This document shows positions 1 through 6,065 of a DNA stretch of 8,762 nt, in pieces. The notes beneath the pieces are model-generated. The model worked only from the letters and a program-made list of their open reading frames with translations. It did no database searches and was not told where the DNA came from. The translations under genes were made by a program, and so were the position numbers. Position 1 is the first letter of the stretch. Every line of letters begins with the position of its first letter. The stretch covers positions 1 through 8,762 of the forward strand of contig CAIOSS010000683.1 in the NCBI GenBank assembly GCA_903860995.1, read 5' to 3'. The stretch is from an uncultured delta proteobacterium. GTDB taxonomy: Bacteria; Myxococcota_A; Polyangia; Polyangiales; Ga0077539.

Positions 1-1
1 C

Positions 2-505
2 CTGACGCCCGCCCACGGCGCCGTCGCCTGTGTGGCGGGGCGCTGCGCGGTCACCTGCGCGGGGGCTTACCACCTCTGCGGCGACCGCTGCCTGGCCGAC
101 GCCGACGTGGCCTCCTGCGGCGCCCGCTGCGCGCCCTGCCCGTCGCCCGAGCACGGCGCGGCGGCGTGCGTCGCGGGGCGCTGCGCGATCACCTGCGCGG
201 CGGGGTACTTCCTCTGCGGCGAGGTGTGCTCGGACGGCACCTCGCTGCTCGGCTGCGGGTCGTCCTGCGCCGTGTGCCGCGTGCCCCTCAACGGGCGCGC
301 GGTCTGCGCGGGGGGCGGCTGCGGCGTGGTGTGCGACGCGGGCGCGCACCGCTGCGGCGACGACTGCGCCCGGGACGACTCGCCCGCCTCGTGCGGGGCC
401 CGCTGCGCGCCGTGCCCGGCGCCCGCCCACGCCGCGGCCACCTGTGTGGCGGGGCAGTGCGGCTACGCCTGCGACGACGGCTACGTGCGCGACGGGGCGT
501 CGTGC
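2..505 (+). repeat. 46-residue (138-bp) Cys-rich coding repeats, 3 full + 1 partial
   Basis: Units lie at 2-139, 140-277, 278-415 and 416-505 (30 residues only). In every full unit the cysteines fall at positions 10, 15, 19, 26, 30, 39, 43 and 46. Conserved text includes 'CVAGRCA', 'CG..C' and 'SCG..CAPC'. The even number of cysteines and fixed spacing suggest a disulfide-bonded extracellular module. Units 1 and 2 are closest to each other; unit 3 is more diverged. More units probably lie beyond the left edge. Confidence 0.85.
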
Positions 506-2200
506 CGCGCGCTCCCGCGGCTGATCTGGCCGCCGTCCGCGGTGCGCGTCACGGCGCGTCGGCCGGCGCTGCGGTGGGCGCTCCCTCCGGAGGCCGACCC
601 CGACGCCGCGAGCTCGGTGGTGGAGCTGTGCCGCGACCGCGGGTGCGCCGCGGTGCTGGCGACGCTGCCGGCGCGCGGCGGGCGCGGGGCCCTCACCGCC
701 GACCTCCCCCGCGGGACCATCTTCTGGCGGCTGCGCGCGGCCGGGCTCACGAGCGCGGTGTGGAGCTTCGCGGCAGGCGGCGCGGCGACCCCAGAGGGGG
801 TGACGCCGCCGGGCGGCGCGATGTGGGGCGTGGTGCCGGACTTCAACGGCGACGGCTACGACGACGCGGCGGTGGGGATGCCGTCGCGGGCGGCGCCGGG
901 GCCCGGGGTGGCGGTCTACGCCGGGGGGCCGTCGGGCCTGGCGGCGAGCGCGGCGGCGACGCTGGCGCCCCCGTCGGCCGCGGCGGGCTTCGGCGTGAGC
1001 GCGGCGCCCGCGGGGGACCTCAACGGCGACGGGTACTGCGACCTCGCGGTGGGCGCCCCGGGGGCGGCGTCGGGGCAGGGCCGGGTGTTCGTGTTCCTCG
1101 GCGGGCCGTCGGGGCTGGGCCCGGCGCCGGGCGCGGTGATCACGGGCCCGGAGGCAGGGGCGGACTTCGGCGCGGTGGTGGCCGCCGCGGGCGACGTCAA
1201 CGGCGACGGCCTCGGCGACCTGCTCATCGGTGCGCCGGGCGCCGGCCTCGCGGGCCGGGCGTACGTGCACCTCGGGTCGCCGCGCGGGGTGTCCGCGAGC
1301 CCGAGCGTCGAGTTGAGCGCCGGCGAGGGCGGCATGCCCCGCTTCGGGGCCGCCGCGGCGGGCGTGGGCGACCTCGACGGCGACGGGTACGGCGAGGTCG
1401 TCGTGGGGGCCGCCGCGCGCGCCGGGCTCGCGGGGGCGGTGCTGCTGTTCGTGGGAGGGCCGATGGGTCCGGGCGCCTCGCCGACGCTGCTGCTGACGCG
1501 GCCCGAGGGCGGGCGCTTCGGCGCGGCGGTGGCGGGCGTCGGCGACACCGACGCCGACGGGCTGCCGGACTTCGCCGCGGGCGCCCCCGAGCAGGACGGC
1601 GGCCGCGGCGCGGTGGTGGTCTTCCACGGCGCCGTGGGGCTCCGGCTTCGGGTGGCGCCCCTCCCCGGCGTCGCGGCGGGCGCGGGCGCGGGCTTCGGGG
1701 CCGTGCTCGCCGCCGCGGGGGACGTGGACGGCGACGGCGACGACGAGCTGCTGGTGGGCGCGCCGCGGCGCTCGTCGGGCGCCGGGGCGGTGTACGTGTT
1801 CGCGGGCGCGGCGGGGGGCCCGGGGGCGACGGCGGCGCAGGTCTTCGAGGGCTCCGCCGGGGCGTACCTCGGGGGCGCGCTGGCGGGGGCGCGCGACCTC
1901 GACCGCGACGGCTTCGCGGACGCGCTGCTGGGCGCCGACCGGTTCATGGCCCTCACCGGGCGGGTGACGGTGCTGCGCGGCGGGGCGGCGGGGCTGGCGC
2001 AGGCCGCGACCCTCGACGGCCCGGCGATGGGCGGGCGCTTCGGGGCCGCGGTGGCCTCGCGCGAGGCCCTGGCGCCGGGCGTTCGGGCGCTCCGACGTCC
2101 AGGCGTCGAGACGTCCAGACGTCTGGACGTCCAGGTTCAGCGCCCTGGGGGTGTGGGCGGGCGGCGCCTCGCGCGGAGCTCGTCGACGCGCACGCGGTAG
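2..2200 (+). CDS. Cys-rich repeat / FG-GAP (integrin alpha-like) surface protein, 5' partial
   Basis: The frame is open at the left edge, so the start and any signal peptide are missing; 732 codons are visible. Residues 1-168 are Cys-rich repeats of exactly 46 residues with eight cysteines each (three full units, then one truncated to 30). Residues about 170-260 look like a small Fn3-like sandwich ('RPALRWALP', 'VELCRDRGC', 'GTIFWRLRA'). From about residue 275 seven FG-GAP blades follow at roughly 59-residue spacing, each with a Ca-binding loop: DFNGDG, DLNGDG, DVNGDG, DLDGDG, DTDADG, DVDGDG, and a degenerate DLDRDG in blade 7. A last 'RFGAAVAS' may supply the strand that closes the propeller. 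Such proteins are usually secreted or on the cell surface and bind ligands or other cells; the partner is unknown. The last ~45 residues match nothing in the family and run through a junction repeat into the convergent gene, so the C-terminus may be an extension. Family call is firm; function is not. Confidence 0.88.
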   Translation: MTPAHGAVACVAGRCAVTCAGAYHLCGDRCLADADVASCGARCAPCPSPEHGAAACVAGRCAITCAAGYFLCGEVCSDGTSLLGCGSSCAVCRVPLNGRAVCAGGGCGVVCDAGAHRCGDDCARDDSPASCGARCAPCPAPAHAAATCVAGQCGYACDDGYVRDGASCRALPRLIWPPSAVRVTARRPALRWALPPEADPDAASSVVELCRDRGCAAVLATLPARGGRGALTADLPRGTIFWRLRAAGLTSAVWSFAAGGAATPEGVTPPGGAMWGVVPDFNGDGYDDAAVGMPSRAAPGPGVAVYAGGPSGLAASAAATLAPPSAAAGFGVSAAPAGDLNGDGYCDLAVGAPGAASGQGRVFVFLGGPSGLGPAPGAVITGPEAGADFGAVVAAAGDVNGDGLGDLLIGAPGAGLAGRAYVHLGSPRGVSASPSVELSAGEGGMPRFGAAAAGVGDLDGDGYGEVVVGAAARAGLAGAVLLFVGGPMGPGASPTLLLTRPEGGRFGAAVAGVGDTDADGLPDFAAGAPEQDGGRGAVVVFHGAVGLRLRVAPLPGVAAGAGAGFGAVLAAAGDVDGDGDDELLVGAPRRSSGAGAVYVFAGAAGGPGATAAQVFEGSAGAYLGGALAGARDLDRDGFADALLGADRFMALTGRVTVLRGGAAGLAQAATLDGPAMGGRFGAAVASREALAPGVRALRRPGVETSRRLDVQVQRPGGVGGRRLARSSSTRTR
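2094..2141. repeat. 16-bp-period direct repeat with 22-bp perfect palindrome at a convergent junction
   Basis: GACGTCCAG occurs at 2094, 2110 and 2126, an exact 16-bp period. The span 2110-2131 is a perfect 22-bp palindrome with no loop, built on GACGTC; a smaller palindrome (CTGGACGTCCAG, 2123-2134) overlaps it. The element covers the stop codon of the minus-strand gene (2137-2139) and lies inside the plus-strand reading frame. It could act as a bidirectional terminator hairpin, a protein-binding site or a dispersed intergenic repeat. No U-run follows on either strand, so a standard intrinsic terminator is not shown. Confidence 0.7.
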
Positions 2201-4338
2201 AGGGCGAGCTCGACGGCGACCCGCTGGCCCCGCACGCCCGCGGAGACGTTCTCGTCGTAGGGGCGGTTGGCGAAGCGGGCGCGGGCCACGAGGTCCATGG
2301 GGGCGGCCTCGAGCAGGGCCGCGCAGGCCGGGGCGATGGGCTCGCCGGGCGCCTTGACGCCCGCGCAGGGCAGGCCGCGATAGACCATGAGGCAGTCGGG
2401 CGGGTCGTCGAAGAGGGCGCGCACCGCGGGCAAGAGGGGGTCGGGGCGGTCGCCGTGGGTCGCGGGCCGGGTGGCGGTCACGAGCACGGGGCGAAACTCG
2501 CTGCGCAGCGCCCCGCGGTCGAGCACGCGTCCCATGCGGGCGAAGCGCAGGTCGTAGCCCACGCCGGGCGCGCCGTGCTCGAGCACGGTGCAGCCCCGCG
2601 GGATGCGCGCGCGCGCCGAGCGCACGAAGTCGTACTCGCGGAGGTCGTTGAAGTCCGTGCGGCGCTCGTAGGGGAGGTGCAGCCAGGGGAGGAGCGCGAG
2701 GAGGGCGGCGAGGGCCGCGGCCGCCCCGCGGGCCCCGAGGCGGGGGGCGCGCGCGGCGACGAAGCCCACGAGGACGCGGGCCCCGTAGCCCGCGGCGAGC
2801 GCGAAGGGCGCCGCGAGGTGCAGGTGGTAGCGCGACTGCATCTCCACGGCGTTGGGGATGACCACCGCGTTGGCGACGTAGAACATGGCCGTCCAGGCGG
2901 CGAGGAAGGCCGCGAGGCGGGGCGATCCGTGGCGCCAGAGCGCGGCGAGCCCGAGGAGCGCGAGGCCGAGCGCGAGGGGCGGCGTGATGCCGACGTGGAT
3001 GAGGGTGTTGAAGCCTGGTCGCACGAGGCCGCGCAGCGCGTGCAGGAGCGTGCTGGCGCGCAGGCCCTCGGCGATGAGTCCGTGGTTCTTCTCGACGAAG
3101 CCGCCGAGGAGGAAGGCCGCGGCGGTGAGGGCGATGAGGGCGGACACCAGGGCCCGCCGGGCGCGCGGCACCTCCGGGGGTTGGAGCAGCCAGACCTGCG
3201 CCAGGTACAGCGCCGGGAACATCGCGTTGAGGGCGCGCTGCTCCATCGTGACGAGCATCAGCCATGGGGTCGCGGCGAGGGCGGCGAGGCGCCAGGCGCG
3301 GGACGGGTCGCGCAGGCCCTGGCTGATGAGCGCGAAGGTGACCGAGGCGAAGAGCGCCGAGGGGATGAGCCCGGTGTCGCTGTGCGAGAAGCGGATGTGC
3401 GCGGGCAGCGCGGCGAGGACGGCGGCCGCCCAGAGGGCCGCCCGGGTGTCGCGCAGCAGCGCCCTGGCGTGGGCGAAGAGCGCCAGCGGGGCGAGCAGCG
3501 CGGTGCCGAAGGTGTACGCGAGCACCAGGTCGCTGAGGTGGATGCGCCACCCGAAACGGGCCGCGAGGGCCGCGAGGGTGGGGCCCGTGAAGAGCAGCCG
3601 CGGGAGGGCGAGCAGGCGGCTGTAGGGCCAGACGTCCATCGTGGTGGGGACGCTGATCGCCAGGCGGTAGAGCGCGCCGGCGAGGACGATCGCGGCGAGG
3701 GCGGCGCGCACGCTGCGGGGCTCGTCGCGCAGCGCGCGGGCGGTGACCATCGCGAGGGCCAGCAGCAGGAGGCCGAGGATGAGCGCGCCGTCCTGGAGCC
3801 ACTGCGACGCCGCCGCGGCCGCGCGCCCGCTCTCGGTGCCGTCGTCGAGCACCGCCGAGCGGGTGCGCCAGAAGCGCCCGGCGTCGTTGCGGGCGAGGTC
3901 GGCCACCAGGGCGTCGAGGGCGCGCTCGCCGCCGTCGTCACCGGCGCGCTCGCGCACCACGGCGAAGCTCGCGCTGCGGGCCGAGGGGCGGGCCACGTCG
4001 TCGGGGTGCCGCAGGGCCATGCGCGCCGCGCTCCCCGCGGGGCCGTCGATCCGCAGCTCGATGGAGCGCGGGCGGATGGAGATCTCCATCAGCCGCCAGC
4101 CGGGGGCGGGGTAGCTCCCCGGCGGGTGCGCGCGGAAGAGGCGCAGCACGTCGGCCTCGCGGCCCGCCTCGAGGACGGGCAGCTCGGGCAGGTCGCCGGA
4201 CACCGAGCGCACGCTCGCGCGGAGGCCCTGGGCGACCCCCCGGTGGGCGCCGCGGGCGAGGGCGAGGCCCAGGATCGCGAGGGCCAGCGCCGCGAGCACG
4301 GCGAGGGCGGTCCGACGGAGCGCGGGGGGCGTGAGCAA
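2137..4338 (-). CDS. Polytopic membrane protein, GT-C glycosyltransferase-like
   Basis: This 733-residue protein starts with TTG. That is the only usable start before the in-frame TAG 21 bp upstream, and GAGG sits about 6 nt before it. TM1 is residues 10-30. An unusual soluble region of about 150 residues follows (31-180), then roughly ten hydrophobic segments between 184 and 553, then a soluble tail (555-733). After the helix near 212-230 comes a loop with Asp235 ('TTMDVWPYS'), placed like the catalytic acidic residue of the first outer loop in GT-C enzymes (ArnT/PMT/STT3 types), which take sugar from a lipid-phosphate carrier. 'RFSHSDTGL' (316-324) also fits that fold. Donor and acceptor are unknown. 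It is last of three minus-strand genes, 18 bp after a lipoprotein gene, so probably co-transcribed and perhaps translationally coupled. A non-enzymatic polytopic protein is the main alternative. Confidence 0.75.
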   Translation of the reverse strand: MLTPPALRRTALAVLAALALAILGLALARGAHRGVAQGLRASVRSVSGDLPELPVLEAGREADVLRLFRAHPPGSYPAPGWRLMEISIRPRSIELRIDGPAGSAARMALRHPDDVARPSARSASFAVVRERAGDDGGERALDALVADLARNDAGRFWRTRSAVLDDGTESGRAAAAASQWLQDGALILGLLLLALAMVTARALRDEPRSVRAALAAIVLAGALYRLAISVPTTMDVWPYSRLLALPRLLFTGPTLAALAARFGWRIHLSDLVLAYTFGTALLAPLALFAHARALLRDTRAALWAAAVLAALPAHIRFSHSDTGLIPSALFASVTFALISQGLRDPSRAWRLAALAATPWLMLVTMEQRALNAMFPALYLAQVWLLQPPEVPRARRALVSALIALTAAAFLLGGFVEKNHGLIAEGLRASTLLHALRGLVRPGFNTLIHVGITPPLALGLALLGLAALWRHGSPRLAAFLAAWTAMFYVANAVVIPNAVEMQSRYHLHLAAPFALAAGYGARVLVGFVAARAPRLGARGAAAALAALLALLPWLHLPYERRTDFNDLREYDFVRSARARIPRGCTVLEHGAPGVGYDLRFARMGRVLDRGALRSEFRPVLVTATRPATHGDRPDPLLPAVRALFDDPPDCLMVYRGLPCAGVKAPGEPIAPACAALLEAAPMDLVARARFANRPYDENVSAGVRGQRVAVELALYRVRVDELRARRRPPTPPGR

Positions 4339-4356
4339 CGGGGCCTCGACGCGCGC

Positions 4357-5211
4357 CTACGGGCCGACGCGCTGAAGCAGCGGGGAGGCGTCGCCGACGA
4401 GCACCGTGAAGCGCACCTGGAGGGGACGGCCCGCGACCTGGAGCGCGGCATGGCCGTCGAGGCGGCGGTCGACCCAGCGGTCGAGCACCAGGGTGCCCGT
4501 CACCGGGGGGGCGGTCACGCCGTCGTCGCGGAGGTCGCCCGTCGCCGCGGGGGCGCGGTCTTCGACGGGGATGGTCATCGGGAAGGTGTTGCCGAGTCGG
4601 CGCCCGCGGAGCAGGAGCGGGTGGCTCGTGGCCTGGATCTCCAGCATGACGGTGCCGTCGGGCAGGGCGCCGAAGCGGACGGAGTGCACCACGCGGCCGT
4701 CGCTCACCCACGCCATGGGGATCGACGTCACCCCCGCGGGCAGCTCGTTGGAGACCTCGACGATCGTGCGTCCCTCGTCGCCGCGCTCTGTGGCGATGAC
4801 CTCCGCGCGCCCCACGGCGAGCCCGTGAAACACCCCCGCGGGGTCGACGCGCCCGGCCGTGGTCGGCTCGACGCGGAAGGTCGCCGCCCGGGTCACGTCG
4901 TCGACCCGCGGGTCACCGACGCGGGAGCGCTCGACCCGCAGCGCCACCGTCGCCCCGGGCCGCAGCAGCGCCACGCCCCCCAGCGCGAAAAGGTCGAGCG
5001 GCGAGCGGGGAGGGACATCCTCGGCCGGGCGGTCGGGCGTCGCGGCGTCGGGCGTCGCCATCATGGCCGCTGCGTTGTCGCCCCCCGCGTCGATCCGCGC
5101 GGACACGTCCGGGGGCGGCCGCCGGGGAGCGGGCGGGTCTGGCTGCCGACAGGCCGCCGCGAGGATGGACGCAAGCAGGACGCAACGGCGGCGCGTGGAG
5201 AGCGGGGTCAT
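4357..5211 (-). CDS. Putative lipoprotein with Ig-like (Big_2-like) domain
   Basis: The 284-residue product starts at an ATG. It has a short basic N-terminus (STRRR), a hydrophobic core and a lipobox-like 'ILAAAC', so Cys21 is the likely lipidated residue; Ala rather than Leu at -3 makes this reasonable but not perfect. Residues 22-75 are a Pro/Asp/Ala-rich linker. Residues about 78-153 resemble a bacterial Ig-like group 2 domain: 'ALLRPGATVALRV', then 'GRVDPAGVFHGLAVGRAEVIA', the usual 'G.f.g...G.a.I.a' signature. Residues 155-284 are a beta-rich region I do not recognise. It probably sits at the outer or inner membrane facing the periplasm or exterior. No good ribosome site precedes the ATG, but a promoter-like pair ends 5 nt before it. 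It lies 40 bp after the minisatellite gene and 18 bp before the GT-C-like gene, suggesting a shared envelope role. Confidence 0.8.
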   Translation of the reverse strand: MTPLSTRRRCVLLASILAAACRQPDPPAPRRPPPDVSARIDAGGDNAAAMMATPDAATPDRPAEDVPPRSPLDLFALGGVALLRPGATVALRVERSRVGDPRVDDVTRAATFRVEPTTAGRVDPAGVFHGLAVGRAEVIATERGDEGRTIVEVSNELPAGVTSIPMAWVSDGRVVHSVRFGALPDGTVMLEIQATSHPLLLRGRRLGNTFPMTIPVEDRAPAATGDLRDDGVTAPPVTGTLVLDRWVDRRLDGHAALQVAGRPLQVRFTVLVGDASPLLQRVGP

Positions 5212-5216
5212 ATCCG

Positions 5217-5245
5217 GTCGTAAGCGTACGCCTGGCGCGGTTCAA
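5217..5245 (-). promoter_or_regulatory. Possible promoter for the lipoprotein gene
   Basis: On the minus strand TTGAAC (5245-5240) is followed after exactly 17 bp by TACGAC (5222-5217). The ATG at 5211 begins only 5 nt after that -10-like hexamer, which would put the transcript start at or next to the start codon. It lies in the 40-bp gap after the upstream gene, so the lipoprotein and GT-C-like genes may have their own promoter. Based on consensus resemblance only. Confidence 0.35.
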
Positions 5246-5251
5246 GTGCGT

Positions 5252-5968
5252 TCAGGGCCTCGCGGGGACGGCGGGCCTCGCGGGGACGGCGGGCCTCGCG
5301 GGGACAACGGGCCTCGCGGGAGCGGCGGGCCTCGCGGGGACAACGGGCCTCGCGGGGACAACGGGCCTCGCGGGGACAACGGGCCTCGCGGGAGCGGCGG
5401 GGATGACGACCGGGGCGGGGATGACGACCGGGGCGGGGGGGTCCTCCTGGGGCACGCCCGTCACGAAGGTGTCGCGCGAGCCGGTGCGCACGCACGTGAC
5501 GAGGGCGTAGCCCGCCTGACCCAGGGCGTAGGCGGTCGCCACCTGCTGGTTGAAGCCGTCGCTGCAGGCCGTCCCCTGCATCCGCAGGGTGTCTCGGGCG
5601 ATGCCCCCGTTGGAGACCGCGCGCACGAGCGTGATGCCCCGTCTCTGCTGCATGAGCTCGCGGTAGATGCGCGCGGCGAGGGCGTCTCGTCGTTGGTTTT
5701 CCAGGGCCCGCTCGGCGGGGGTGACGTCGCGGGGCGGGACGTCGCGCACCGGGATGTCCCGGGGGATCACGCCCGCGTCCGTCACCCCGCCGTCGAGGCC
5801 CGTCGAGCCCGCGCCGCCGTCCGACGCGCGCCGCACGTCGTGGGCGGTGGGCCTCGCGGTGGGCCTCGCGGGCGTCCGGCGGCGCGTGAGCGCGAAGACG
5901 ACGAGCACCAGCGCGAGGGCCCCGAGCGCGAGGGCGATGGTCTGCCGGGTGGGTCGCATCGGCGTCAC
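5252..5968 (-). CDS. Membrane-anchored protein with proline-rich hexapeptide-repeat tail
   Basis: A 238-residue protein with one N-terminal membrane segment (about 10-28) followed by basic residues, consistent with a signal anchor. Residues 30-82 are a low-complexity Pro/Arg/Asp stalk containing 'DIPVRDVPPRDV'. Residues about 83-170 form the only globular part, with two cysteines (135, 159) that could form a disulfide; I do not recognise this fold. Residues 178-238 are ten hexapeptides: two 'APVVIP' then eight of the (V/A)(V/A)PARP type. Such tails often span the periplasm or bind peptidoglycan or partner proteins (inference). The tail has no Ser, Thr or Asn, so it is not an obvious acceptor for the neighbouring GT-C-like enzyme. 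The start is GTG (5968), with GGAGG 7 nt upstream; ATG at 5959 is possible if the transcript is leaderless. It is first in the three-gene minus-strand series. Confidence 0.75.
   Translation of the reverse strand: MTPMRPTRQTIALALGALALVLVVFALTRRRTPARPTARPTAHDVRRASDGGAGSTGLDGGVTDAGVIPRDIPVRDVPPRDVTPAERALENQRRDALAARIYRELMQQRRGITLVRAVSNGGIARDTLRMQGTACSDGFNQQVATAYALGQAGYALVTCVRTGSRDTFVTGVPQEDPPAPVVIPAPVVIPAAPARPVVPARPVVPARPVVPARPAAPARPVVPARPAVPARPAVPARP
5255..5434. repeat. In-frame 18-bp minisatellite (8 + 2 units)
   Basis: Eight perfectly phased 18-bp units run from 5255 to 5398, of the form GGGCCTCGCGGGGACAAC, with variants only in the last six bases (GACAAC, GACGGC, AGCGGC). Two identical units GGGGATGACGACCGGGGC follow (5399-5416, 5417-5434). 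On the coding (minus) strand these encode (V/A)(V/A)PARP and APVVIP. The near-identity of units points to recent expansion by slippage or recombination, and the 18-bp length keeps the frame. The array ends 1 bp short of the stop codon at 5252-5254. Confidence 0.95.
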
Positions 5969-5996
5969 CGTAGTCCCTCCCCGCGAGGGAAGTGAA
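5967..5996 (-). promoter_or_regulatory. Possible promoter and hairpin-masked ribosome site for the minisatellite gene
   Basis: On the minus strand TTCACT (5996-5991) is followed after 18 bp by TACGGT (5972-5967). ATG 5959 begins 7 nt beyond, while GTG 5968 overlaps the -10-like box, so both cannot be used from this promoter. Between the hexamers TCCCTC and GAGGGA form a 6-bp stem with a 5-nt loop (5974-5990), and the SD-like GGGAGG lies in that stem. Either the GTG start is used from a promoter further upstream, or the message is leaderless from ATG 5959. Confidence 0.3.
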
Positions 5997-6029
5997 GGGC
6001 GACCCGCGGCGGCCCCGTGGTACTACGGT
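5967..6029. repeat. 8-bp inverted repeat across a divergent promoter region
   Basis: ACCGTAGT (5967-5974) and ACTACGGT (6022-6029) are perfect inverted copies 47 bp apart, spanning the 97-bp gap between the minus-strand minisatellite gene and the plus-strand DUF483-like gene. Read outward, each copy presents TACGGT toward its own gene. They may be the two -10 regions of divergent promoters, or a bipartite regulator site. Confidence 0.4.
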
Positions 6030-6065
6030 CGCGGACCCGAAGATCGTCCCCCCGACACATCGCCC

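Noticed and set aside
916..1956. 346-codon minus-strand frame under the FG-GAP region
   Set aside because: Pro/Ser/Ala-rich complement of the repeated FG-GAP codons, with no domain or start signal.
166..5223. A 5-kb plus-strand open frame (1685 codons) crossing several genes
   Set aside because: It is out of frame with the Cys-rich/FG-GAP gene and antisense to the lipoprotein and GT-C-like genes. The product is Arg/Gly/Ala-rich with no domain. Long stop-free shadows are expected at this GC.
5255..5434. CRISPR-like array
   Set aside because: The 18-bp units are directly abutting with no spacers, and are in frame within a coding gene.
4859..5995. Collagen-like plus-strand product with GPRGDN repeats
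   Set aside because: The Gly-X-Y run is only the complement of the 18-bp minisatellite encoding VVPARP units. The minus-strand frame has a membrane anchor, sensible composition and a ribosome site; the plus-strand frame has none of these and overlaps other genes.
5667..6065. Longer N-terminus for the DUF483-like protein
   Set aside because: The upstream open frame is antisense to the minisatellite gene and crosses the divergent promoter region; it is low-complexity and has no motif. ATG 6066 gives a compact protein.
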